Below are positions 54,943-62,980 of a stretch of DNA of 64,000 bases, one piece after another (position 1 is the stretch's first letter; every line of letters starts with the position of its first letter). The position numbers were made by a program, and so were the translations under genes. The notes under the pieces are model-generated. The model ran no database searches, was not told the DNA's origin, and saw only the letters and a program-made list of their open reading frames with translations. The DNA comes from Bradyrhizobium sp. Gha (GTDB lineage Bacteria > Pseudomonadota > Alphaproteobacteria > Rhizobiales > Xanthobacteraceae): positions 62,001 to 126,000 of the forward strand of contig NZ_FOQM01000018.1 in NCBI RefSeq assembly GCF_900113735.1. The letters run 5' to 3'.

Positions 54943-56679
54943 TTACGCGGCGACGCGCGCGTCGCCGGCGATGAGGGCGGACAATGTCCTGGTGTCGGCG
55001 ACGACGCGCACGACCATCAGCTCGTCGCGACCGCGGATCGCCACCTCCTGCTTCGGCAGTGCCTCCTCGTGAAGGCCGGCGGTGCGGCGGACCTCCTCGG
55101 AGACAACAGCCTCGCAGGCGAGCGTCTTGGTCATGTCCTGAAGGCGGGCGGCGACGTTCACGGCATCGCCGAGCGCGGTAAAGACGATGTGGTCGCGATA
55201 GCCGATGTCGCCGATAATGACCTCGCCGCCATGGACGCCGATGCCGAAGCGGATCGGCTGGCGCAGGTCGTGGCTCAGCAGCTCGTTGAGCTCGTCGACA
55301 TGGGTTGCGATGGCGGCCACCGCCTTCAGCGCCTGCCGGCAGGCGTTGTGCGGATCGGTCGCGAGGCCAAACAGCGCCAGCATGCCGTCGCCGACGAACT
55401 GGTTCGGCTGCCCCCCGTTCTCGATCACCGCCTGCGACACCGCGCCAAGGAAACGATTGACGATGAAGACGGTATCGAATGGCAGCCGTTTCTCGGCGAG
55501 CTGGGTCGAGCCGCGCATGTCGACGAACAGGCTGACGAGATAGCGCTCCTGTCCGATTCGTGCCGGCGAGGACGCTTGCGCGTTGCCCGACAGCATTTGT
55601 GGCATGAACAGCTGGAAGAAGGAGAGATCGCAGTTCGGCCGCAGCTGGCAGGCGAGGCGGATCGAGGGATCGGCAGTGCCGACGCGAGCCAGCACGAAGG
55701 CCTCGCGCTGCGACGGCTCAGGCAATGTGTCGTGGTCGCCGATGATGCGGATCCGGCAGGTCGAGCAGCGGGCGCGGCCACCGCAGACGCTGGCATGCGG
55801 CACGTTGTGGCGCAGGCTCGCTTCCAGCACGGACAGGCCTTTGGGCACGCGCACCGTCTTGCCGTTGCCGTAGGACAGCACGATCATGCCGCCACGCCGC
55901 TCGCGCCAGCCGCGCACGCCGCGCGCGAGCAGCGCCAGCCCGAGCAGCCCGAAATAACTGATCGTCAGTCCACCGGTGATGCGGTCGAGCGTGTCGGCCT
56001 GTGCGAACGTGCCGACCTCGCGCTGCGTGTAATTCTGCCGGCGCCAGTCGCTGTCCTCGCTGTCGGCGGCGACACTGCGGCCACCCTGGTAGATGCCGAG
56101 CAGCGCCAGCGTCGGGATCAGCACGGCGGCCGCCAGCAGATACGGTGCCGCGCGCATGAAGAACGGTTTCAGCCGGAGCCAGAAATAAATGCCGATGCAG
56201 CCGTGCACCCAGGCGACGATCAGCAGGATCGTCATCGTCCAGAGCCGGCCGGGCGCCACGACGAAAAACAGATAGAGCTCCTGCGGATAGAGCTTCTCGT
56301 GCCCGTACAGTGTCTGGCCGAGCCGGATGCCGATGACATGCGCCATGATCAGCGCCGGGATGCTCAGCCCCAGCACGAGCTGCAGCGGCTCGATCGTCCG
56401 CCAGCGGAACTCGCGGCGCTGGTACAGCGCATAGACGCCGAGACCCATATGGGTGAGGGCCGCACCATAGAACACGATCGCGACGGGCAGGAACTGCCAG
56501 AACGCGATGTGGTAGTAGACGCCGACTTGCATGGCGTCGACCGAGATGTTGCCGAGCGCGTGGTTGAGGAAATGGCTGATCACGTAAGCAAACAGGATGA
56601 CGCCGCAGGCCAGCCGCACCTGCCGCGCGCTGGTCGAGCGGACGAGTTCGGGCAATCGTGAAAGTGCGGTGGCGGCCAT
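54943..56679 (-). CDS. Membrane adenylate cyclase with 2Fe-2S domain (CyaC-like)
   Basis: The 578-residue protein joins three parts. Residues 1-260 hold about six membrane helices with histidines (SHFLNHALG, YYHIAFWQF, AHVIGIRLG, AWVHGCIGIYFW), resembling the dihaem anchor of succinate dehydrogenase. A ferredoxin-like domain near 280-355 has the adrenodoxin spacing C-x5-C-x2-C (VCGGRARCSTC) and a later Cys in LACQLRP. A class III cyclase domain (385-560) keeps both metal aspartates (FVDMRGST, VGDGMLALFG) and the ALGDAVNVAARL helix. Sinorhizobium CyaC has a similar quinone-responsive layout, so redox control of cAMP synthesis is likely. Start at 56679; longer starts show no similarity. Confidence 0.85.
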   Translation of the reverse strand: MAATALSRLPELVRSTSARQVRLACGVILFAYVISHFLNHALGNISVDAMQVGVYYHIAFWQFLPVAIVFYGAALTHMGLGVYALYQRREFRWRTIEPLQLVLGLSIPALIMAHVIGIRLGQTLYGHEKLYPQELYLFFVVAPGRLWTMTILLIVAWVHGCIGIYFWLRLKPFFMRAAPYLLAAAVLIPTLALLGIYQGGRSVAADSEDSDWRRQNYTQREVGTFAQADTLDRITGGLTISYFGLLGLALLARGVRGWRERRGGMIVLSYGNGKTVRVPKGLSVLEASLRHNVPHASVCGGRARCSTCRIRIIGDHDTLPEPSQREAFVLARVGTADPSIRLACQLRPNCDLSFFQLFMPQMLSGNAQASSPARIGQERYLVSLFVDMRGSTQLAEKRLPFDTVFIVNRFLGAVSQAVIENGGQPNQFVGDGMLALFGLATDPHNACRQALKAVAAIATHVDELNELLSHDLRQPIRFGIGVHGGEVIIGDIGYRDHIVFTALGDAVNVAARLQDMTKTLACEAVVSEEVRRTAGLHEEALPKQEVAIRGRDELMVVRVVADTRTLSALIAGDARVAA

Positions 56680-56926
56680 GATTCGCTTGTACCAGTTCAC
56701 TGAGGAGAACAGCCAGCGGAGAGTTAAATTCCTGATGTAGACGGCCCTTCCGATCACATGCGCGGCAAGGTTACCTGATGGTAAGTCTTGCAGGGTGGCA
56801 AAGCTCGCCGCCAAGCGCGCCCTAAGCGCGCGCAGATCCGTGGCCCCATTGCCACAGGGAGCTGTTTGGCGAACATTCGGAGTTACCAGCTCGTGCTGAC
56901 ACTCATCCTGTGCTGACGGGCGCGCT

Positions 56927-58579
56927 TTGCTTGCCCGGGACGACGTGGCCACATTGACTCCCCCTCGCAAGTCAGGGAAAAGCGCGGCCGTGACGATCGC
57001 TCCCGATATCACCATGAAGCCCAGCGGCGCGTTGCGCCGGCCGCTGGTCATTGCCGCGTTGGTGATCGCCGCGATGACGGTGCTGCGCATCGTCTATGCC
57101 TCCGCGATCGAGCTGCGCACCGACGAGGCCTATTACTGGACCTGGTCGAAAGAGGGAGCGCTCAGCTTCCTCGATCATCCGCCCGGCATCGCCTGGCTGA
57201 TCCGCTTCGGAACCGCGATCTTCGGTGACACGTTGCTCGGCGTTCGCTTCGGCGGGATCGTCGCAATGCTGGTCACGCAATTGTTGCTCGCCGATATCGT
57301 CCGCCGCCTCACCCATGATGTGCGCGCGGTCGTTGTTGTGGTGCTGATGCCCGAGGCCGCGCTCTATTACGGCCTGCTGATGGCCAAGGTTGCGCCCGAT
57401 GTCGCGATGATCCCGTTCGCGGTGGCGATGATGTGGTCGCTGGTACGGCTCGCGCAGAGCGGTGACGGGCGTTGGTGGCTCGCAGCCGGGCTGTTCGCGG
57501 GCCTGTCGTTGCTGTCGAAATTCACCGCGATCATGTTCGCGCCGGCGGTCGCCGCTTTTCTGCTGGTGCCGGATTGGCGCTGGCGCTGGCTGCGCAGCCC
57601 CTATCCTTATCTCGCGGTACTGGTCGCCATTGCGGTGTTCTCGCCGGTGCTGATCTGGAATGCGCAGCACGATTGGGCCTCGTTCCGTTTCCAGGGCGTG
57701 CGCGCCACGGCCAATTACGGCATCTCGCTGCGCACCATCGGCGACTACATCGGCCTGCAATTTGGTCTCGTCGGTTTCGTCATGTTGCCGGTGGTGCTGT
57801 CCGGCCTCGCGATGACGGCATGGCGTGGCTATCGCTCCCGTGAGCCGGTGGCGATCCTGCTGTCGACGGCGGTGCTGGTGCCCTTCGCCTATTTCTTCTT
57901 GAAGTCGATGACGCTCAGGGTCGGCGATACCTGGCCGATGTTCATGTGGCCGGTCGGTTTCGCGGCCGCCGCCGTGAACCTCGCAATGCTGTCGAAGGAA
58001 GGCTGGTCGGCGCAGACGATCCGGTCGAGCCTGTTCTGGGTCGACACGGCCTTGGTTTCGGGGATCGCCTTCGTCGTGATCGTGTTCCTCTATTACGTCG
58101 CGGCACCCTGGAATTTCCTCGGCAAGATCGATCCAATCGGTGCCGAAGCCGGCTTCGAGCAGGTGGCCGCGCGCGCGCAGGCCGCGCTGGATGAGACAGG
58201 CGCGACCTGGATCGCAACCACCGACTACCGCACCTACGCCATGATGCGCTGGCTGTTCCGCGGCCGCGTCCCCGTGATCGAGATCAACGAGCGCGGCCGC
58301 TTCCAGGATTTTCGCGATCCCGGCATGGACCGGATCAGGGGGCACGCCGGGCTCTATATCGGCCGCCAGCCCGACGATCATTCGCCTCTGTGGGACCGGA
58401 TCCCCGCGACTCGCGCGCCCTTGGCGCAAGTCGAGCGGCGCTGGCGCGGTGTCCTGATCGATACCTACACGATCGACGAGCTCACCGGATGGACCCCGGA
58501 GCTTTCGCCGCCAAAGGATTCGCCGCTGTTCCGGTGGAAGGTGCTGGCGTGGAAATTCGAGAAGCGCTCGCTCTCCTAG
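56927..58579 (+). CDS. GT39/ArnT-like membrane glycosyltransferase
   Basis: The 550-residue protein has about 11-12 membrane helices and the conserved acidic motif in the first loop (ELRTDEAYYWTWSKEGALSF), followed by FLDHPPGIAWLIR, typical of dolichyl/undecaprenyl-phosphate-sugar glycosyltransferases (GT39, PMT_2). It likely transfers a sugar from a polyprenyl carrier to an envelope molecule. The first start is a TTG (56927); GTG at 56990 or ATG at 57014 are plausible alternatives closer to the first helix. It is divergent from the cyclase gene. Confidence 0.85.
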   Translation: MLARDDVATLTPPRKSGKSAAVTIAPDITMKPSGALRRPLVIAALVIAAMTVLRIVYASAIELRTDEAYYWTWSKEGALSFLDHPPGIAWLIRFGTAIFGDTLLGVRFGGIVAMLVTQLLLADIVRRLTHDVRAVVVVVLMPEAALYYGLLMAKVAPDVAMIPFAVAMMWSLVRLAQSGDGRWWLAAGLFAGLSLLSKFTAIMFAPAVAAFLLVPDWRWRWLRSPYPYLAVLVAIAVFSPVLIWNAQHDWASFRFQGVRATANYGISLRTIGDYIGLQFGLVGFVMLPVVLSGLAMTAWRGYRSREPVAILLSTAVLVPFAYFFLKSMTLRVGDTWPMFMWPVGFAAAAVNLAMLSKEGWSAQTIRSSLFWVDTALVSGIAFVVIVFLYYVAAPWNFLGKIDPIGAEAGFEQVAARAQAALDETGATWIATTDYRTYAMMRWLFRGRVPVIEINERGRFQDFRDPGMDRIRGHAGLYIGRQPDDHSPLWDRIPATRAPLAQVERRWRGVLIDTYTIDELTGWTPELSPPKDSPLFRWKVLAWKFEKRSLS

Positions 58580-58581
58580 CG

Positions 58582-59610
58582 CTACTCCTCGTCCTCTTTC
58601 TTCCGCAGCAGATCCGTCGCCAGATCGGACAGCTTTGGCGGCGGCAGGGCGGCGAATGGCAGCGGCCTCGTGACGTCTATCGCGGCCAACCCCAGCCGCG
58701 CCGTCAGCAATCCGTTGAGCATGCCTTCACCCAGCCGCTGCGACAGTTTTGCGGCGATCCCGTGCCCGAGCATCTGCTGCACCAGGCTGTCGCTCGCGGC
58801 GAGGCCGCCGGTGATGGCGAGATGGGCGATGACGTGGCGGAGCAGGCGGATCATGCCGAGCGCGCCGGGTCGGCCGCCATAGAGCCGCGCGAGCTGGCGG
58901 ATCAGGCGCAGCGAGGCCACGAGCACGAACAGCACGTCGAACAGCGCGCGCGGCGACACCGCCGTGACGATCGAGACCCGCTGCGCGGCCGACGACACCA
59001 GCCGCCGCGCCTCCGTATCCAGCGGCGACATCAATTCGCGTTCGGCGAGCCGGATCATGTCGGCGCCGTCGATGATCTCCCCCGTATGGCTCTCCAGCGT
59101 CGCGCGGGCGCGGGCAAGCTGCGGGTTCTGGTGCGCGATGGCGATCAGATCCCGCACGATGGCGCGGCTCTCCTTGCGATCGTCGCTCAGGAGCACTTCG
59201 GCGGCACGCCGGTGCAGCTTCTCGATCGTCGCAAGCCGCGCGAGTCCAAGCGCTTCGCGCCCGATCACCACGGCGAGCGCAAGCGTGGTGACGAAGGCGA
59301 GCGCGAGCCCGGCAAAGCCGAGGCTCTCGCTGCGCGCAAACAGGTCCTCGATCAGATTGACGACCCCGAGCCCGGTGCCGAGCAGCGTCAGGCCGGCGAG
59401 GCCGGACCAGAACAGCGCGCCCCAGGGAAAGCCGCGCCGCGCCGGCAGCGCGGTTTGAACCGGTACCGGCAGCAATGATGCATCGGGCTCCGGCGTGATC
59501 TGGATCGTGGCGCGGCTGAGCCGGCTGATCTCGTCGGCCTCGGTCACGACGACGCCGGGATCGTCAAGCCGGAACGTCGCCGGCCGCCGTGGCTTCGATG
59601 GGTCGCTCAT
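58582..59610 (-). CDS. ycjF: YcjF-family membrane protein (DUF697)
   Basis: The 342-residue protein has two helices near 65-115 (GLAGLTLLGTGLGVVNLIED and LAFVTTLALAVVIGREALGL) and a DUF697 domain in the C-terminal half (LVASLRLIRQLARLYGGRPG, AITGGLAASDSLVQQMLGHG). It overlaps the upstream YcjX GTPase gene by 4 nt, the usual partner. The family is linked to envelope stress, but the role is unresolved. Confidence 0.9.
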   Translation of the reverse strand: MSDPSKPRRPATFRLDDPGVVVTEADEISRLSRATIQITPEPDASLLPVPVQTALPARRGFPWGALFWSGLAGLTLLGTGLGVVNLIEDLFARSESLGFAGLALAFVTTLALAVVIGREALGLARLATIEKLHRRAAEVLLSDDRKESRAIVRDLIAIAHQNPQLARARATLESHTGEIIDGADMIRLAERELMSPLDTEARRLVSSAAQRVSIVTAVSPRALFDVLFVLVASLRLIRQLARLYGGRPGALGMIRLLRHVIAHLAITGGLAASDSLVQQMLGHGIAAKLSQRLGEGMLNGLLTARLGLAAIDVTRPLPFAALPPPKLSDLATDLLRKKEDEE

Positions 59611-61076
59611 GCCAGCTTGTCTCCGATCAGGAACTGCAGGGCACGGTCCAGGCGAATGTGCGGCAGCGCGGGCTCTTCATTGCCTTCACGTTCGAGCATT
59701 GGCGGGCGGAAGCGCAGAAAGCGAAAATCGCTCGTCTCGCCGGCCTGCGTCGACAATCCGCGGAATCCATCCGTGCCATTGAACAGCGGTTCGGGATCCA
59801 GTGGAAGATCGCCCGGAAACGTCGCGACCTCCGTGTTGCCGTCGAAGAACTCGCCGCCGGCACTTTCGCCCGCCGCCGGCGTGCCCAGGATCGAGGGCAA
59901 TTTGTCGCGGCCATTGCTGACCTGAGCTTCGCGGGTGGCGCGGACGGCGGCAAGCGCCACGACATCGATCTGCGCGCCGGTATCTTCCGCGCGCGCTACG
60001 GCGCGGGTCACCGCGCGGCGCAGCACGGCCTCCAGCCGGTCATGGCTGGAATGATGCAGATGATCCGCTTTGGTCGCGGCGAACAGGATGCGGTCGATAC
60101 GCGGCCTGAACAGGCTGGACAGGAACGTGCTGCGGCCGATGCGGAAGCAATCGAGAATACCTGACAGCGCCGCTTCGAGATCGTGCAGGGCTTCAGGCCC
60201 CGAGTTGAATGCGGCGAGCGCATCGGCGAGCACGATCTGTCGATCGAGCCGGGCGAAATGATCCCTGAAGAAGGGCCGCACCACGACGTCCTTATAGGCC
60301 TCGTAGCGGCGCACCATCATCGCCCAAAGCGATCCCTCCGGCGCCTGTCCGCCTGTGGGGACGTCGAGCGGAGCGAAGGTCAGCGCGGGCGTGTCCGCAA
60401 GATTGCCGGGCATCAGGAAGCGGCCGGGTGGCAACAGGCTCATCGCAAAGCGTTCGTCGCGGCAGGCGCGCAAATAGCTGGTGAAGAGCTTTGCAGCCGT
60501 GAGCGTCGCCTGCTCGTCCTCGCGGGCCTGGGGCTTGAGCGTTGAGAGATGCGCGTGCCAGTCTACGGCCAGATGCGCGCGCGGCGCTTCGCGCGACAAC
60601 GCCAGGCTTTCGGCGGACCATTGCTCGAAACTTTTCTGGAGCAGCGGCAGGTCGAGCAGCCATTCGCCAGGATAGTCGACGATGTCGAGCGTGAGTGTGC
60701 GGTCGGCGCCATTTGGACGCTGATAATCGATGACGAGACGCAGTTCGCTGATGTCGACGGTCGAGCTCGGCCAGCGCCGCTCCTCGATCAGCGCACGCAG
60801 ATGGTTCTCATAGGAAAAGCGCGGCACGGCGTCATCAGGCTGCGGCGCCAGATGGGCCCGCGCGATCCGGCCAGAGGCATAGGCCTCGAACACCGGAAGC
60901 CGCCCGCCGCGGGTCAGGCCATGGATGAGCGCGGTGATGAATACGGTCTTACCGGCCCGCGACAGGCCCGTGACACCTAGCCGTACCGTGGGATTGAAGA
61001 AGTGCTCGCCATAATCGATCAGCGCCCGGGCCGACACGCGCGCCTCCTCGACCATATCCTGGAAACTGAATGCCAT
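59607..61076 (-). CDS. ycjX: YcjX-family GTP-binding protein
   Basis: The 489-residue protein carries the P-loop LGVTGLSRAGKTVFITAL, a G3-like DIVDYPGEWLLDLPLL and ATKADHLHHSSHDRLE. These are all as in YcjX proteins. It probably works with YcjF, encoded in a 4-nt overlap. It is full length and has no signal peptide. The gene is divergent from the haemolysin III family gene. Confidence 0.92.
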   Translation of the reverse strand: MAFSFQDMVEEARVSARALIDYGEHFFNPTVRLGVTGLSRAGKTVFITALIHGLTRGGRLPVFEAYASGRIARAHLAPQPDDAVPRFSYENHLRALIEERRWPSSTVDISELRLVIDYQRPNGADRTLTLDIVDYPGEWLLDLPLLQKSFEQWSAESLALSREAPRAHLAVDWHAHLSTLKPQAREDEQATLTAAKLFTSYLRACRDERFAMSLLPPGRFLMPGNLADTPALTFAPLDVPTGGQAPEGSLWAMMVRRYEAYKDVVVRPFFRDHFARLDRQIVLADALAAFNSGPEALHDLEAALSGILDCFRIGRSTFLSSLFRPRIDRILFAATKADHLHHSSHDRLEAVLRRAVTRAVARAEDTGAQIDVVALAAVRATREAQVSNGRDKLPSILGTPAAGESAGGEFFDGNTEVATFPGDLPLDPEPLFNGTDGFRGLSTQAGETSDFRFLRFRPPMLEREGNEEPALPHIRLDRALQFLIGDKLA

Positions 61077-61257
61077 ATGAACGTGATTGGTCTCGGGGCG
61101 CGGACGGAACGGTGAAGCCGTTCACAAAAGTGGCAATTGCGCGGGGAAAATCAAGCTTCATACTTCCACCGCCTTTGTCGGCAAATCAGCCGATCGAACG
61201 ACGCGCCGGTCCCAAAACACCCACACAAGAGGGCATTGCCCCGCTCAGCGGATTGCC

Positions 61258-61953
61258 ATGACCATCTTCGGATTGAAACAACTTGCATCCACCTCGGTCC
61301 ACGCAGCGGCCGATGCAATTCGCTGGAACTACGATCGCGCCGAGCTGATCGCAGACGGCGTCATCCATGCCATCGGCGTGCTCGCCGGCATCATCGCGGC
61401 GACCGTGCTGGTGGTGTTGGCAGCGGTCTATGCTGATGCGACCAATGTCGTCGGTGTCTCGGTCTATGTCGCCGGCCTGCTGTCGATGCTGGTGCTGTCG
61501 GCAACCTATAATCTCTGGCCGGTCTCGCCTGCCAAATGGCTGCTGCGCCGCTTCGATCATTCCGCGATCTATCTGCTGATCGCGGCGACCTATACGCCGT
61601 TCATCCTCGAGGTGAGGGACAGCGTGTTCGCGCTGGTGCTGCTCGCCGGCGTCTGGTGCGTGGCCATATCGGGCATCGTGCTGAAACTCTGCTGGCCCGG
61701 CCGGTTCGATCGTGTCTCGGTCGGGATCTATCTCGCCATGGGCTGGAGCGGTGTGATGCTCTATGACGCCGTGGCCACGGCGTTGCCGGCCCTGGCGCTG
61801 GGTTTCATCGTGGCCGGCGGACTGCTCTACAGTTTGGGCGTGATCTTCCACGCCTGGCGGCGGCTGCGCTTCCAGAACGCGATCTGGCACGGCTTTGTCT
61901 TGGCCGGTGCGGCATGCCATTATACCGCGGTGCTCGACCTCGTGTTGAACTGA
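61258..61953 (+). CDS. Haemolysin III / PAQR-family membrane protein
   Basis: The 231-residue protein has seven predicted helices and the conserved histidines of the HlyIII/PAQR family: DGVIHAIGVLAG near the start, RFDHSAIYLLIAATYTPF, and IWHGFVLAGAACHYTAVL at the end, forming a likely metal-dependent hydrolase site in the membrane. The name does not imply toxicity. The ATG at 61258 is used; a longer frame upstream has no similarity. Confidence 0.88.
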   Translation: MTIFGLKQLASTSVHAAADAIRWNYDRAELIADGVIHAIGVLAGIIAATVLVVLAAVYADATNVVGVSVYVAGLLSMLVLSATYNLWPVSPAKWLLRRFDHSAIYLLIAATYTPFILEVRDSVFALVLLAGVWCVAISGIVLKLCWPGRFDRVSVGIYLAMGWSGVMLYDAVATALPALALGFIVAGGLLYSLGVIFHAWRRLRFQNAIWHGFVLAGAACHYTAVLDLVLN

Positions 61954-62004
61954 GCACGTCCCGCGACACGGGATAAGACCATCTGAGAAAACAGGAGACG
62001 TCGC

Positions 62005-62799
62005 ATGCAGGTGACCGGCAAGGTTGTGGTCGTCACGGGCGGCGCAAACGGCATCGGCAAGGCGCTGTGCGAGGCCTTTCACAAGGCGGGCGCCGCCAAG
62101 GTCGTCGTCGCGGACATGGACGCCGCCAATGCGAGGACCGTCGCAGCGACGGTTGATGGCGCGGCTTTCAAATGCGACGTCGCGCAGGAAAAGGATATCT
62201 CGCACGTCATCGACGAAACCGAGCGGCAGTTCGGCCCGATTGCATTGTTCTGCTCCAACGCCGGCATCGGCGGCGGCTTCGATCCGATGTCGGTCAATGC
62301 CGGCGGGGCCTCGGACGAGCCGTGGCAGCGCAGCTGGGCGATCCACGTCATGGCGCATGTCTATGCGGCGCGACATCTCATTCCCCGCATGAAGGCGCGC
62401 GGCGGAGGCTATTTCCTCAACACCATCTCGGCCGCGGGCCTGCTGTCGCAGGTCGGCAGCCCGGCTTACTCGACGACGAAACACGCCGCGGTGGGCTTTG
62501 CCGAGAACCTCGCGATCTCGCACAAGGCCGACAACATCAAGGTCTCGATCCTGTGCCCGCAGGGCGTCGACACCAACATGCTCCGCTCGATTCCCAAGGG
62601 CCCGCAATCCGGCGACGGCGACCTCACGCCAGAGCAGGTGGCGAAGGACGTGCTCGCCGGCCTCGAGCAGGAGACCTTCCTGATCCTGCCGCACCCCCAG
62701 GTGCTCGGCTACATGCGCAAGAAGACCGAGAATTACGACCGCTGGATCGGTGGCATGGCCAAGATTCAGGCGAAGATGCGGGAGGAGTTCGGGAAGTGA
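62005..62799 (+). CDS. Short-chain dehydrogenase/reductase
   Basis: The 264-residue classical SDR has the cofactor motif TGGANGIG (11-18), an Asp in VADMD that favours NAD(H), SNAGIGGG, and the catalytic Ser-Tyr-Lys with Tyr-x3-Lys in YSTTKHAAVGF. The C-terminal region (ILPHPQVLGYMRKKTENYDR) is less common. It has AGGAG behind the ATG. It oxidises or reduces an unknown alcohol or ketone. Confidence 0.9.
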   Translation: MQVTGKVVVVTGGANGIGKALCEAFHKAGAAKVVVADMDAANARTVAATVDGAAFKCDVAQEKDISHVIDETERQFGPIALFCSNAGIGGGFDPMSVNAGGASDEPWQRSWAIHVMAHVYAARHLIPRMKARGGGYFLNTISAAGLLSQVGSPAYSTTKHAAVGFAENLAISHKADNIKVSILCPQGVDTNMLRSIPKGPQSGDGDLTPEQVAKDVLAGLEQETFLILPHPQVLGYMRKKTENYDRWIGGMAKIQAKMREEFGK

Positions 62800-62844
62800 C
62801 CGACGGGTCAGTGCGATTGAAGCACGTTTCCGCCAAACCCTCGC

Positions 62845-62977
62845 TGTCGTCCCCGCGAACGCGGGGACCCATAGCCACAGGGAGGAGTTTGGCGAAGACT
62901 GGCAGTTATTCGGTATCGATCACGGCGCTTCATCGATAAATCACGCGGTATGGGTCCCTGCGTTCGCAGAGACGACA
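62845..62977. repeat. Intergenic palindrome, TGTCGTCCCCGCGAACG family
   Basis: Left arm TGTCGTCCCCGCGAACGCGG with GGACCCATA and right arm TATGGGTCCCTGCGTTCGCA then GAGACGACA are complementary over most of their length. It separates the convergent SDR and ThDP-enzyme genes. Confidence 0.85.
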
Positions 62978-62980
62978 AGT

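Noticed and set aside
61258..61953. Haemolysin toxin gene
   Set aside because: The haemolysin III name is historical; the protein is a PAQR-type membrane protein common in non-pathogens.
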